Source: Sphingobium sp. YR768 (lineage in GTDB: Bacteria; Pseudomonadota; Alphaproteobacteria; Sphingomonadales; Sphingomonadaceae). Taken from it: a stretch of DNA of 64,000 nucleotides. The notes under the pieces are model-generated. The model was not told the DNA's origin. It saw nothing but the letters and a program-made list of their open reading frames with translations, and did not search any database. Shown piece by piece: positions 17,255-25,357 of this stretch. The position numbers and the translations under genes were made by a program. Numbering within the stretch: the first letter of the stretch is position 1; every line of letters begins with the position of its first letter. The DNA lies in NCBI RefSeq assembly GCF_900111125.1, contig NZ_FOGE01000025.1, positions 1 to 64,000 of the forward strand, read 5' to 3'.

Positions 17255-17680
17255 ATGGAAATCGAATCGGCTCAGAGCGAGCTGCTGATTACTTTGACGT
17301 CGGACATCGTTGCCGCGCACGTCTCCAACAACAGCGTCGCTGTGTCGGACGTGTCGTCGCTGATCCAGAATGTGCACGCCGCACTTTCCGGGCTCAGCCA
17401 GCCTGCGCCTGTGCCCGAAGTAAAGCCGGAACCGGCCGTGTCGGTGCGTTCCTCGATCAAGCCTGACTTCATCATCTGCCTGGAAGACGGCAAGAAGCTG
17501 AAGATGCTCAAGCGCCACCTGATGACCCATTATCAGATGACGCCCGACGATTATCGCGCCAAGTGGGGCCTGCCCGCCGATTATCCGATGGTTGCCCCCA
17601 ACTATGCCGAACAGCGCCGCAACCTGGCCAAGAAGATCGGCCTGGGCACGAAGCGCCGTCGTACGCGCAGCAGCAAATAA
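17255..17680 (+). CDS. MucR/Ros family zinc-finger-type transcriptional regulator
   Basis: 141-residue regulator of the MucR/Ros family, which in alphaproteobacteria controls exopolysaccharide, motility and cell-cycle genes. The finger region is C-x2-D-x9-H-x3-H (CLEDGKKLKMLKRHLMTHY), so the second zinc-binding cysteine of Ros is an aspartate. The flanking MTPDDYRAKWGLPADYPMVAPNYAEQR is the family hallmark, and the C terminus is very basic (GTKRRRTRSSK), as expected for DNA binding. GGAAAC before the ATG serves as ribosome site. Single gene with a strong terminator. Confidence 0.94.
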   Translation: MEIESAQSELLITLTSDIVAAHVSNNSVAVSDVSSLIQNVHAALSGLSQPAPVPEVKPEPAVSVRSSIKPDFIICLEDGKKLKMLKRHLMTHYQMTPDDYRAKWGLPADYPMVAPNYAEQRRNLAKKIGLGTKRRRTRSSK

Positions 17681-17709
17681 TCGACCGCGACGACGTAAAA
17701 GTCGTTTAT

Positions 17710-17746
17710 GGAAAGGGCGCGTCGCCGACGCGCCCTTTCCTGTTTT
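17710..17746 (+). terminator. Strong terminator after the MucR-family gene
   Basis: Inverted repeat with 15-base arms (17710-17724 and 17726-17740, core AAAGGGCGCGTCG/CGACGCGCCCTTT) followed by TGTTTTGG. It starts 30 bases after the MucR stop and 66 bases before fur, so it separates the two units. Confidence 0.9.
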
Positions 17747-17805
17747 GGTAAAAGTCGCTAGGCAAATGCCCTAGTCTTTCGCCCAAAGTCATCAAGCGAG
17801 CCCGC

Positions 17806-18228
17806 ATGAACCGCAAAATCGACGTTGAAGCCCTCTGCCACGAAAAAGGGCTGCGCATCACCGAACAGCGCCGCGTGATCGCGCAGGTGCTGAGCGACGC
17901 CACCGATCACCCCGATGTCGAGGAACTGCACAAGCGTTCCGCCGCCATCGATCCGGGCATTTCGATCGCCACCGTTTACCGCACGGTGCGCCTGTTCGAA
18001 GAAGCCGGCATTTTGGAACGCCATGATTTCGGTGACGGCCGCGCCCGTTACGAAGCGGCACCCGAATCGCACCACGATCATCTGATCGACGTCGAAACCG
18101 GCAACGTCATCGAATTCGTCGATCCCGAACTGGAACTGCTCCAAAAGCAGATCGCCGAGAAACTGGGCTTCCGCCTGGTCGATCACCGCATGGAACTGTA
18201 CGGCGTCGCGCTCGACCGCAAGAACTGA
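17806..18228 (+). CDS. fur: Ferric uptake regulator family protein (Fur)
   Basis: 140-residue metal-sensing repressor. The winged helix (LRITEQRRVIAQVLSDATDH, then ISIATVYRTVRLFEEAGILERHDFGDGRARYE) and the metal-site run HHDHLI are clear, followed by NVIEFVDPELE and the dimerisation domain. There is no C-terminal CxxC structural zinc site. Alphaproteobacterial relatives can respond to iron, manganese (Mur) or haem (Irr); the sequence lacks an Irr-type haem motif, so Fur/Mur is the better reading. plsC starts 6 bases downstream. Confidence 0.92.
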   Translation: MNRKIDVEALCHEKGLRITEQRRVIAQVLSDATDHPDVEELHKRSAAIDPGISIATVYRTVRLFEEAGILERHDFGDGRARYEAAPESHHDHLIDVETGNVIEFVDPELELLQKQIAEKLGFRLVDHRMELYGVALDRKN

Positions 18229-18234
18229 CCTGTC

Positions 18235-18993
18235 TTGGCCAGCCTCCGTCGCCTGTTACGGATCGGGGCGCTGGCCGGCAGCCTGCTGCTCTGCCTGATC
18301 CCGCATCTGATCTGGCGCCTCCTTCGCCGCCGATCCCCATGGCCGCAGCGCTTTCTGGCGCTTGCGGCCCGTTCTGTTGGCGCGAAGGTGCGGATCGAAG
18401 GCAAGCCCCATCATGGCGACATGGTTCTGCTCGCCAACCACATTAGCTGGATCGACATATTGGCGCTGGGCGGCGCGACCGGCGCGGCCTTCGTATCGCA
18501 TGACGGCGTGGCGCGCTGGCCGGTCATCGGCTGGCTGGCCGCGCAGAATAATACGCTTTTCGTCTCGCGCGAGCGACGCGGGGCGCTGTCCGGACAATTG
18601 GATGCGCTGCGGGCGGCGATGCTTGGTCATCAGCCGGTGGCCCTGTTCCCCGAAGGAACGACGAGTGATGGCAGCAGCCTGCTCCCGTTCAAGCCCTCGC
18701 TGCTGGCCGTATTATTTCCCCCGCCCCGCGCGGTGATGATCCAGCCGGTGCATATCGATTATGGCGCGGCGACGGCGGACATTGCCTGGCATGGCGATGA
18801 AGGCGCCGGCGTGAACGCCATGGCCGTTCTGGGACGCAAGGGAAGCCTGCCGGTGACATTGCATTTCCTGGAGCCGTTCGATCCCGCCACCTGCGCCGAT
18901 CGCAAGGCCATGGCCGCCATGGCGCGCGATCGGATCGCGCAAAGCATCGCTACACATCAGCGCCCTTCCGCTTCGCCTTCACCGTCTGTATAG
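18235..18993 (+). CDS. plsC: 1-acyl-sn-glycerol-3-phosphate acyltransferase
   Basis: Membrane-associated acyltransferase making phosphatidic acid from lysophosphatidic acid. 252 residues with an N-terminal membrane helix (about residues 10-26), the catalytic NHISWIDI (H-x4-D) motif, and FPEGTTSDG for glycerophosphate binding. The start is TTG at 18235, six bases after the fur stop, so it probably shares the fur transcript. Some PlsC-like enzymes act on ornithine lipids instead; nothing here points to that. Confidence 0.9.
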   Translation: MASLRRLLRIGALAGSLLLCLIPHLIWRLLRRRSPWPQRFLALAARSVGAKVRIEGKPHHGDMVLLANHISWIDILALGGATGAAFVSHDGVARWPVIGWLAAQNNTLFVSRERRGALSGQLDALRAAMLGHQPVALFPEGTTSDGSSLLPFKPSLLAVLFPPPRAVMIQPVHIDYGAATADIAWHGDEGAGVNAMAVLGRKGSLPVTLHFLEPFDPATCADRKAMAAMARDRIAQSIATHQRPSASPSPSV

Positions 18994-19002
18994 CTGAGCC
19001 AT

Positions 19003-20352
19003 ATGAATCGTACCGACGCCCAAAAGACACCAGCGACTTTCCACGTCAAATCCTTCGGCTGCCAGATGAACGTCTATGATGGCGAGCGTATGGCCGAGAT
19101 GCTGGGCACGCAGGGCATGACCGCCGCTGCGGATGGGACGGACGCCGATCTCGTCATCCTGAACACCTGCCACATCCGCGAAAAGGCGGTGGACAAGGTC
19201 TATTCCGACATTGGCCGCCTGACCCGCGACGATGGCACGCGCCCGATGATCGCCGTCGCCGGTTGCGTCGCGCAGGCCGAAGGCAGCGAGATTCAACGCC
19301 GGGCGCGCAATGTCGATATCGTCGTCGGCCCGCAGGCCTATCACCGCCTGCCCGACCTGATCGACAAGGTCGGTCGCGGCGAGAAGGCTGTCGATACGGA
19401 CATGCCACTGGCGTCCAAGTTCGGCGCCCTGCCCGCCCGCACCAAGCAGGCGCGCCCTACGGCTTTCCTGACGATCATGGAAGGCTGCGACAAATTCTGC
19501 ACCTATTGCGTGGTGCCCTATACGCGCGGCGCGGAAATCAGCCGTAGCTGGAGCGCAATCCTCGATGAAGCCAAGGCGCTGGTCGATGGCGGCGTGCGAG
19601 AAATCACTTTGCTGGGCCAGAATGTGAACGCCTGGACCGGCGAGGATGAGAAGGGCCGCATGCAGGGCATGGACGGTCTGGCCCGCGAACTGGCGAAGAT
19701 CGGCGACCTCAAGCGCATCCGTTACACCACCAGCCATCCCAACGACATGAGCGACGGCCTGATCGCCGCCCATGGCGATGAGCCCAAGCTGATGCCGTTC
19801 CTCCACCTGCCGGTGCAGTCGGGCAACAACCGCATCCTGAAAGCCATGAACCGCAGCCATAGCGCCGAAAGCTATTTGCGGATCATCGAGCGTGTACGCG
19901 AGGCACGGCCGGATATCGCCCTGTCGGGCGACTTCATCGTCGGCTTCCCCGGCGAGACGGACGCCGAGTTCGAGGATACGCTCAAGATCGTCGAGCAGGT
20001 GCGCTACGCCCAATGCTACAGCTTCAAATATAGCCCCCGCCCCGGCACCCCGGCCGCCGACATGGATCATCAGATTCCGATGGCGGTCATGGACGAGCGG
20101 CTGGCGCGCTTGCAGGCGCTGATCAACCGGCATCAGGTGGACTTCAACAGCGCCACCGTGGGCCGCACCACCGACATATTGCTTGAGCGCAAGGGCCGCT
20201 ATCCCGGCCAGCTCATCGGCAAGTCGCCCTGGCTCCAGTCGGTCGTCGTGACCGCACCGGACCTTGCCATTGGCGACATGGTCGAAGTCGATATCACCAG
20301 CGCCGGTCCCAATAGTCTGGCCGGCGAACTTAGCAGGAGGAAGGCCGCTTGA
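19003..20352 (+). CDS. miaB: tRNA-2-methylthio-N6-dimethylallyladenosine synthase
   Basis: Radical-SAM methylthiotransferase that adds the 2-methylthio group to i6A37 of tRNA. 449 residues with the three expected parts: the N-terminal UPF0004 domain with its own cluster cysteines (SFGCQMNVYD, LNTCHIREKA, VAGCVAQ), the radical-SAM CxxxCxxC (CDKFCTYC), and a C-terminal TRAM domain. It begins a miaB-phoH-ybeY-corC series that is common in proteobacteria. Confidence 0.96.
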   Translation: MNRTDAQKTPATFHVKSFGCQMNVYDGERMAEMLGTQGMTAAADGTDADLVILNTCHIREKAVDKVYSDIGRLTRDDGTRPMIAVAGCVAQAEGSEIQRRARNVDIVVGPQAYHRLPDLIDKVGRGEKAVDTDMPLASKFGALPARTKQARPTAFLTIMEGCDKFCTYCVVPYTRGAEISRSWSAILDEAKALVDGGVREITLLGQNVNAWTGEDEKGRMQGMDGLARELAKIGDLKRIRYTTSHPNDMSDGLIAAHGDEPKLMPFLHLPVQSGNNRILKAMNRSHSAESYLRIIERVREARPDIALSGDFIVGFPGETDAEFEDTLKIVEQVRYAQCYSFKYSPRPGTPAADMDHQIPMAVMDERLARLQALINRHQVDFNSATVGRTTDILLERKGRYPGQLIGKSPWLQSVVVTAPDLAIGDMVEVDITSAGPNSLAGELSRRKAA

Positions 20353-20360
20353 ACCAAAGC

Positions 20361-20437
20361 CTCGTCAATCCCGCATGTCCGGGAACCCAACTCCCCCGAA
20401 CCCGGTTGCGAACCGGTCCAATGAGGGGAATGACGAG
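20361..20437. repeat. Intergenic palindromic element, miaB-phoH gap
   Basis: Imperfect palindrome: CTCGTCAATCCC (20361-20372) pairs with GGGGAATGACGAG (20425-20437), with a smaller hairpin CCGGTT/AACCGG (20402-20416) near the right arm. It fills the 101-bp space between miaB and phoH and has no coding role. Confidence 0.6.
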
Positions 20438-20453
20438 CGAGGGAGGCTGCTGA

Positions 20454-21458
20454 ATGTCGAAGAAACCCAATCAGAATAGCCGCGTCGATGTGGCCGAACG
20501 CGCCCGGCTGGAAGTCACGTTCGATCGGCCGCATCTGCTGACCACCTTGTTCGGCCAATATGACCGCAATCTGGTCGCAATCGAAAATCGTCTGGGCGTC
20601 TATATCGCCGCGCGGGGCAACAAGTTGCAGATCGAGGGTGAGGCCGAAGCCGCCGCCCGCGCGCGCGACGTGATGACCGGCCTCTACAACCGTATCGTGG
20701 CCGGGCAGGAAATCGATTCCGGCGCGGTCGAGGCGGTGATCGCCATGTCTTCCGAACCGACGCTGGACGGCATCATCCGCAGCGATGTCGCCGAACCGCC
20801 CAAGGTGATGATCCGCACGCGCAAGAAGACGATCGTGCCGCGCTCCGCGACGCAGGTCACTTATATGGAGGCGCTCAACCGGAACGACATCATCTTCGCC
20901 CTCGGCCCGGCAGGCACCGGCAAGACCTATCTGGCGGTCGCGCAAGCGGTCAGCCAGTTGATCACCGGCAGCGTCGACCGGCTGATCCTGTCGCGTCCGG
21001 CGGTGGAAGCGGGCGAGAAGCTGGGCTTCCTGCCCGGCGACATGAAGGAGAAGGTCGATCCCTATCTCCGCCCGATCTATGACGCGCTGCACGACACGCT
21101 GCCGGCCGAGCAGGTCGAACGGCGGATCGCCAGCGGCGAAATCGAGATCGCGCCGCTGGCCTTCATGCGCGGACGGACGCTGGCCAATGCCTTCATCGTG
21201 CTGGACGAAGCGCAGAACACCACCATCGCCCAGATGAAGATGTTCCTCACCCGCTTCGGCGAAGGCAGCCGCATGGTGATTTGCGGCGACCCCAAGCAGG
21301 TCGACTTGCCGCAACCCGGCACATCCGGCCTGGCCGATGCTGTGGCGCGTCTGGACGGGGTGGAAGGCATCGCCATGGTGCCCTTCGGCGTTGCCGATGT
21401 CGTGCGCCATCCGGTGGTCGGGCGGATCGTGCAGGCTTATGAGGGGCCGGATGCGTAA
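20454..21458 (+). CDS. phoH: PhoH family ATPase
   Basis: 334-residue cytoplasmic P-loop ATPase/RNA-binding protein. Walker A is GPAGTGKTYLAVA, Walker B-like IVLDEAQNTT, and the PhoH signature LSRPAVEAGEKLGFLPGDMKEKVDPYLRP is complete. An N-terminal KH-like part (residues 1-110) is typical of the YbeZ subgroup, which works with the YbeY ribonuclease in rRNA processing; ybeY is the next gene. GGGAGG lies 7 bases before the ATG. Confidence 0.95.
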   Translation: MSKKPNQNSRVDVAERARLEVTFDRPHLLTTLFGQYDRNLVAIENRLGVYIAARGNKLQIEGEAEAAARARDVMTGLYNRIVAGQEIDSGAVEAVIAMSSEPTLDGIIRSDVAEPPKVMIRTRKKTIVPRSATQVTYMEALNRNDIIFALGPAGTGKTYLAVAQAVSQLITGSVDRLILSRPAVEAGEKLGFLPGDMKEKVDPYLRPIYDALHDTLPAEQVERRIASGEIEIAPLAFMRGRTLANAFIVLDEAQNTTIAQMKMFLTRFGEGSRMVICGDPKQVDLPQPGTSGLADAVARLDGVEGIAMVPFGVADVVRHPVVGRIVQAYEGPDA

Positions 21459-21470
21459 TCAGAAGTACAT

Positions 21471-21565
21471 CGTTCGCACTGAGCGAAGTCGAAGTGCCCG
21501 GCCAAGCGGAGCGAGGCGCCTTCGCTCCGCTCTGGCAAGGGCTTCGACTTCGCTCAGCCCGAACG
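21471..21565. repeat. Intergenic palindromic element, phoH-ybeY gap
   Basis: Long imperfect inverted repeat: left arm 21471-21497 (CGTTCGCACTGAGCGAAGTC...) and right arm 21540-21565 (...GACTTCGCTCAGCCCGAACG). Inside it a second inverted repeat, AGCGGAGCGA/TCGCTCCGCT, gives a nested fold. The element resembles the one at 23104-23179 (shared GTTCG..CTGAGC..GTCGAAG core). Confidence 0.8.
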
Positions 21566-21584
21566 GGCGGGAGGAATTGTTTCC

Positions 21585-22097
21585 ATGATTGAAGTCGCTG
21601 TCCTCCATGAAGAAGGCTGGCCGGGAACGGACTGGGAATTTCTGGCCAAGCGCGCGGTGGCCACAGCCATCGCGCACAGCCCCTATGCCGCCTTCGCCAC
21701 AGACCAGACCCTGTATGAAGTCGCGGTGAAACTGACCGATGACGAGGAAGTCCACAGCCTCAATCGCGCCTATCGGGACAAGGACAAGCCGACCAACGTG
21801 CTGTCCTTCCCGATGGTGCAGGAAGACCTGCTGGAAGTGACCGCCAATACCGATGATGGCGAAGTGCTCCTGGGCGATATCGTACTGGCGGAGGGCGTGT
21901 GCGCCGCCGAAGCCGCAGAAAAAGGCATATCGATCGCCGATCATGCCACGCATCTGATTGTCCATGGGACTTTTCATTTGCTTGGATATGACCATATGGA
22001 CGACAATGAGGCCGAAGCGATGGAAGCGCTGGAGATTGCAGCGCTGCTGAGCATGGGCCTTTCCGATCCCTATGGGGATCGCAATATAGGGGACTAA
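21585..22097 (+). CDS. ybeY: Endoribonuclease YbeY (rRNA maturation factor)
   Basis: 170-residue zinc endoribonuclease for 16S rRNA 3'-end maturation and ribosome quality control. The zinc site H-x3-H-x5-H is present as HGTFHLLGYDH, with LNRAYRDKDKPTNVLSFPM upstream, the other family signature. GGGAGG is found upstream of the ATG. It follows phoH and precedes corC, a conserved order that fits its work with YbeZ. Confidence 0.95.
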   Translation: MIEVAVLHEEGWPGTDWEFLAKRAVATAIAHSPYAAFATDQTLYEVAVKLTDDEEVHSLNRAYRDKDKPTNVLSFPMVQEDLLEVTANTDDGEVLLGDIVLAEGVCAAEAAEKGISIADHATHLIVHGTFHLLGYDHMDDNEAEAMEALEIAALLSMGLSDPYGDRNIGD

Positions 22098-22105
22098 GTA
22101 GAAAT

Positions 22106-23041
22106 ATGGCCGACGGCAGTCCGAAGGACGGCACCTCTTCGAAAGAAGCGGACAGTAGCAACGAGGGCGGCTTATGGAGCGGCATCAAGTCGCTCCTGTT
22201 CGGCGAGGGTGAAGAAACCAGTCTCCGCAAGGAACTGGAAGAAGCGCTCGACGAATATGACGAGGACGAGCAGGATGAAAATCCGCCGGTAAAGGGCGAC
22301 CTGTCCGCGATCGAGCGGCAGATGGTGCGCAACCTCCTTCATTTTTCCGAACATACGGTCGATGACGTGGCGGTCCCCCGGTCCGACATTATCGCGATCG
22401 AAGAGAAAGCGAGCTTCGCCGACCTCGCCGCGCTGTTCGCAGAGGCGGGGCATAGCCGCATCCCGGTCTATCGCGACACGCTCGATACCATTGTCGGCAT
22501 GATCCATATCCGCGACGCCTTCGCCATCCTGGCCGGCAAATCGCCGGTGCCGGACACGCTGGAACCGCTGATCCGCCAGCCGCTCTATGTGCCCGAAAGC
22601 ATGGGCGCGCTGGACCTGCTGGCCGAAATGCGCGCCAAGCGCACGCACCTCGCCATCGTGCTGGACGAATATTCCGGCACGGAAGGCCTGCTGACCTTCG
22701 AGGATCTGGTCGAGGAGATTGTCGGCGAGGTCGAGGACGAGCATGACGACGCGCCCGAGGCGATGCTGGTGCCGCTGGACGGCGGCCTGTGGGAGGCTGA
22801 CGCCCGCGCCGAACTGGACGATGTCGCCGAAGAGATCGACCCGAAACTGGCCGAGGTCGAGGAGGATGTCGACACGCTGGGCGGCCTCGCCTTCGTGCTG
22901 GCCGGGCGCGTGCCCGAACCGGGCGAGATATTGGAGCATGACGAGAGCGGGTGGAAGCTGGAGATCGTCGCCAGCGACGGCCGCCGCGTGACCCGCCTGC
23001 GCCTGCACCCGCCGGTCGAACGGGAGGAGGTGGAGGAATAA
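22106..23041 (+). CDS. CBS-domain HlyC/CorC family protein
   Basis: 311-residue soluble protein with an acidic N-terminal region (about 35-65), a CBS pair (VPRSDIIAIEEKASFADLAALFAEAGHSRIPVY, then the second CBS ending LAIVLDEYSGTEGLLTFEDLVEEIVGEVEDEHD), and a C-terminal CorC/HlyC transporter-associated domain (LAFVLAGRVPEPGE). The family is linked to magnesium/cobalt efflux or metal homeostasis. It lacks the DUF21 membrane domain, so it would act as an accessory protein. Last gene before a palindromic element. Confidence 0.9.
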   Translation: MADGSPKDGTSSKEADSSNEGGLWSGIKSLLFGEGEETSLRKELEEALDEYDEDEQDENPPVKGDLSAIERQMVRNLLHFSEHTVDDVAVPRSDIIAIEEKASFADLAALFAEAGHSRIPVYRDTLDTIVGMIHIRDAFAILAGKSPVPDTLEPLIRQPLYVPESMGALDLLAEMRAKRTHLAIVLDEYSGTEGLLTFEDLVEEIVGEVEDEHDDAPEAMLVPLDGGLWEADARAELDDVAEEIDPKLAEVEEDVDTLGGLAFVLAGRVPEPGEILEHDESGWKLEIVASDGRRVTRLRLHPPVEREEVEE

Positions 23042-23103
23042 TCCTCCCCTTCAGCCATTTTTTGATACAGACGCGAAATGTTAAGGCAGTCCCGCTAATT
23101 ATT

Positions 23104-23179
23104 CCGTTCGGCTGAGCCTGTCGAAGCTCTGCTCTTCTTTTCAAAAAGGAAAGCCCTTCGACAGGCTCAGGGCGAACGG
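23104..23179. repeat. Intergenic palindromic element, corC-DUF2142 gap
   Basis: Imperfect inverted repeat with left arm CCGTTCGGCTGAGCCTGTCG... (23104-23127) and right arm ...CGACAGGCTCAGGGCGAACGG (23153-23179), about 25 bases apart. It shares its core with 21471-21565. Confidence 0.8.
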
Positions 23180-23223
23180 ATTCATAAGGCCTGCCCGTTT
23201 CAGGGTCATCTTTACGGCGGACG

Positions 23224-24711
23224 ATGCGGAACGAACGACAATCGATACAGGGTCATGGCGGCGCGGACATGCTGTTCGCCGCGCCATGGCGTGCGACCGA
23301 AAAGCTGCTGCTGGCCGCCATCTGCATCGCCACGTTTTTCTTCGCGATCGTGACGCCGCCTTTTCAGGCGCCCGACGAAAACCAGCATTATATGAAGGCG
23401 CTGTCGCTGGCGCAGGGCAAGCTGTTGACGGAAGAGCGGGGCGATGCGATCGGCGCTGATCTGCCCCGCGCGGCGCTCGATATTCATGCCGTCGATTTCC
23501 CGACGGACGTGCCGCCCGACCTGCGCCGCTTCGAGTCCGAACAACTGGTGCAGAGTGCCGCCGCCGACGGGCAGCGTCCCGGCACCGCTTTTGCCGACTT
23601 CCCCAATGTCGCCAGCTATGCGCCCAGCCTCTATGCGCCCGGTGCCATGGGGCTGATGCTGGGGCGCGGGCTGGACCTGCCCTGGATCGAGACCCTCTAT
23701 GTCGGGCGACTGGTCAATGCGCTGGCCGGGATCGCCCTGCTGATCGGCGCGCTATGCCTGCTGCCCTTTGGCCGCAATGCCATGCTGGCGACTGCATTGC
23801 TGCCAACCTTTGCCTATCAGACCGGATCGCTCTCTCCCGACGCGGTGATCAATGGTTTCGGCTTTCTGGGGCTGGCGCTGGCGCTGCGCACCGGTTTCAT
23901 GAACGCCACGCCGGTTCGATCGGCGGGGTTGCTGATCACCGGGCCGCTGCTGGCCCTGTGCAAGGGCGTCTATCTCCCGCTGATGGCGGCGGGGCTAGGC
24001 TGGCAGCAGCATCGGCGCGATTTGCGGCCGGGGCTGATCCTGGGCGCGATGGCGCTGGGGGCGATCGCCTTTGTCAGCTGGATGCACTATTCGGGCGGCA
24101 GTCAGGCGCTCTATCATATCCAGTCGCGCAGGACCGGCGAGACGATGATGACGGCGCCGCTGCGCGACCAACTGGCGATCATCCTTGCCGATCCGATCGG
24201 CTATGCCCGCATATTGGCCAGCAGCGTGATCGAGCGTGCGCCGGTCTATGCCTTGCAGATCGTCGGGCGGTTCGGCTGGAACGCGATCCTGCTGCCCCTG
24301 CTCGCCTATCCGCTGGCCCTGCTCATGCTGGGCGCTGGCGTGGCGAGCGGATCGGGCGCGCGGTTCGGGATGGGCCAGCGACTCTGGTGGCTGGCGGTGG
24401 CGGCGGGTGTCGCGCTGCTCATTGAAACCGCCATGTACCTGACCGGCACGCCGCTGGGTGCGGACTATGTGCAGGGGACGCAGGGCCGCTATTTCCTGCC
24501 TGTCCTGCCGCTGGTGCTGATGGCGCTGTCACCCGATCAGGGCTGGCGCGGTGCTGGGCGGCTGTTCGTGATCGCGGCGATCCCGCTGCTGCTGATCGCC
24601 GCCGCGACGGCGTATGACAGCTTCTGGGTGCATGGCTTCATCACCAGCGACGGCATGCCGCCGCATGGCAGCATCGGCCGCGCGCTACTGCTCCCCTCCC
24701 CGCGCTGGTAG
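23224..24711 (+). CDS. DUF2142 family polytopic membrane protein
   Basis: 495 residues with about ten hydrophobic segments. The N-terminal TPPFQAPDENQHYMKALSLAQG just after the first membrane helix is the DUF2142 signature (P-x-DE-x-xH), and QGTQGRYFLPVLPLVLMAL near the end is also typical. The topology resembles GT-C glycosyltransferases, with the DE pair after helix 1 in the usual catalytic place, so a lipid-linked sugar transferase role is likely but unproven. An ATG at 23269 is an alternative start. The gene overlaps the convergent PAP2 gene by 27 bases. Confidence 0.85.
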   Translation: MRNERQSIQGHGGADMLFAAPWRATEKLLLAAICIATFFFAIVTPPFQAPDENQHYMKALSLAQGKLLTEERGDAIGADLPRAALDIHAVDFPTDVPPDLRRFESEQLVQSAAADGQRPGTAFADFPNVASYAPSLYAPGAMGLMLGRGLDLPWIETLYVGRLVNALAGIALLIGALCLLPFGRNAMLATALLPTFAYQTGSLSPDAVINGFGFLGLALALRTGFMNATPVRSAGLLITGPLLALCKGVYLPLMAAGLGWQQHRRDLRPGLILGAMALGAIAFVSWMHYSGGSQALYHIQSRRTGETMMTAPLRDQLAIILADPIGYARILASSVIERAPVYALQIVGRFGWNAILLPLLAYPLALLMLGAGVASGSGARFGMGQRLWWLAVAAGVALLIETAMYLTGTPLGADYVQGTQGRYFLPVLPLVLMALSPDQGWRGAGRLFVIAAIPLLLIAAATAYDSFWVHGFITSDGMPPHGSIGRALLLPSPRW

Positions 24712-25329
24712 CCAGATCGCGCAGAAGGCGAGCCAGCCCAGCCCCTCGATCCAGCCGGCCGTGACGTCGCTCGGCCAATGCACGCCCAGCCAGACGCGAC
24801 TGATACCGATCAGCGCGATAATGGCAGCAGCAGCCCAGTAGCCGAAACGTCGCGCAGCCAGCATCGCCAGCGCGCCAAAGAACATCATATTCCCAGCAGC
24901 ATGCCCGCTGGGGAAGCTATAAGTGTGAACGATGTCCAGATGCGGCAGCAGGTCGGGGCGCGGCGCGGCAAATATCTGCTTGAGGATGAGGTTCAGCGCC
25001 GTGCCGCCCGCCATCATCGCCATGAGCCATAGCGCGCAGCGGCGTCGCCCGGCCCAGAGCAGATAGCCCAGAGACAAGGCGAGCAGAAGCAACCTGCCCG
25101 CTGTTCCACCCAACGCAGAGGCAAGACGCATCAGCGGGGTGATGTTCTGCCCGACAGCACCGTCCCGCGTCCGTCCCGCCAGTTCCATCAGCCCGACATT
25201 CAATCCGTCGAGCCAGCCTGATCGCTGCATCAGGGCTATGGCCAGAACGCAAAAAAGCGCGAGAGCCAGAGCCCCCGCGCCTTTTGCGATCTTCTTTTGC
25301 CGCGATTTCCGAGCCGTTAGATGGTCCAT
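24685..25329 (-). CDS. PAP2-superfamily membrane phosphatase
   Basis: 214-residue membrane protein with a full phosphatase signature: KQIFAAPRP (K-x6-RP), YSFPSGHAAGN (PSGH) and SRVWLGVHWPSD (SR-x5-H-x3-D). Members dephosphorylate lipid phosphates such as undecaprenyl pyrophosphate or phosphatidic acid on the outer face of the inner membrane. I start at the ATG at 25329 (MDHLTARK) with AAGG upstream, 28 bases after lpdA; the longer frame starts inside lpdA. The convergent neighbour is the DUF2142 protein, a possible lipid-linked-sugar enzyme. Confidence 0.9.
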   Translation of the reverse strand: MDHLTARKSRQKKIAKGAGALALALFCVLAIALMQRSGWLDGLNVGLMELAGRTRDGAVGQNITPLMRLASALGGTAGRLLLLALSLGYLLWAGRRRCALWLMAMMAGGTALNLILKQIFAAPRPDLLPHLDIVHTYSFPSGHAAGNMMFFGALAMLAARRFGYWAAAAIIALIGISRVWLGVHWPSDVTAGWIEGLGWLAFCAIWLPARGGEQ

Positions 25330-25357
25330 CTGCCTTGAAATCGCTCCGGAGCGCCGA

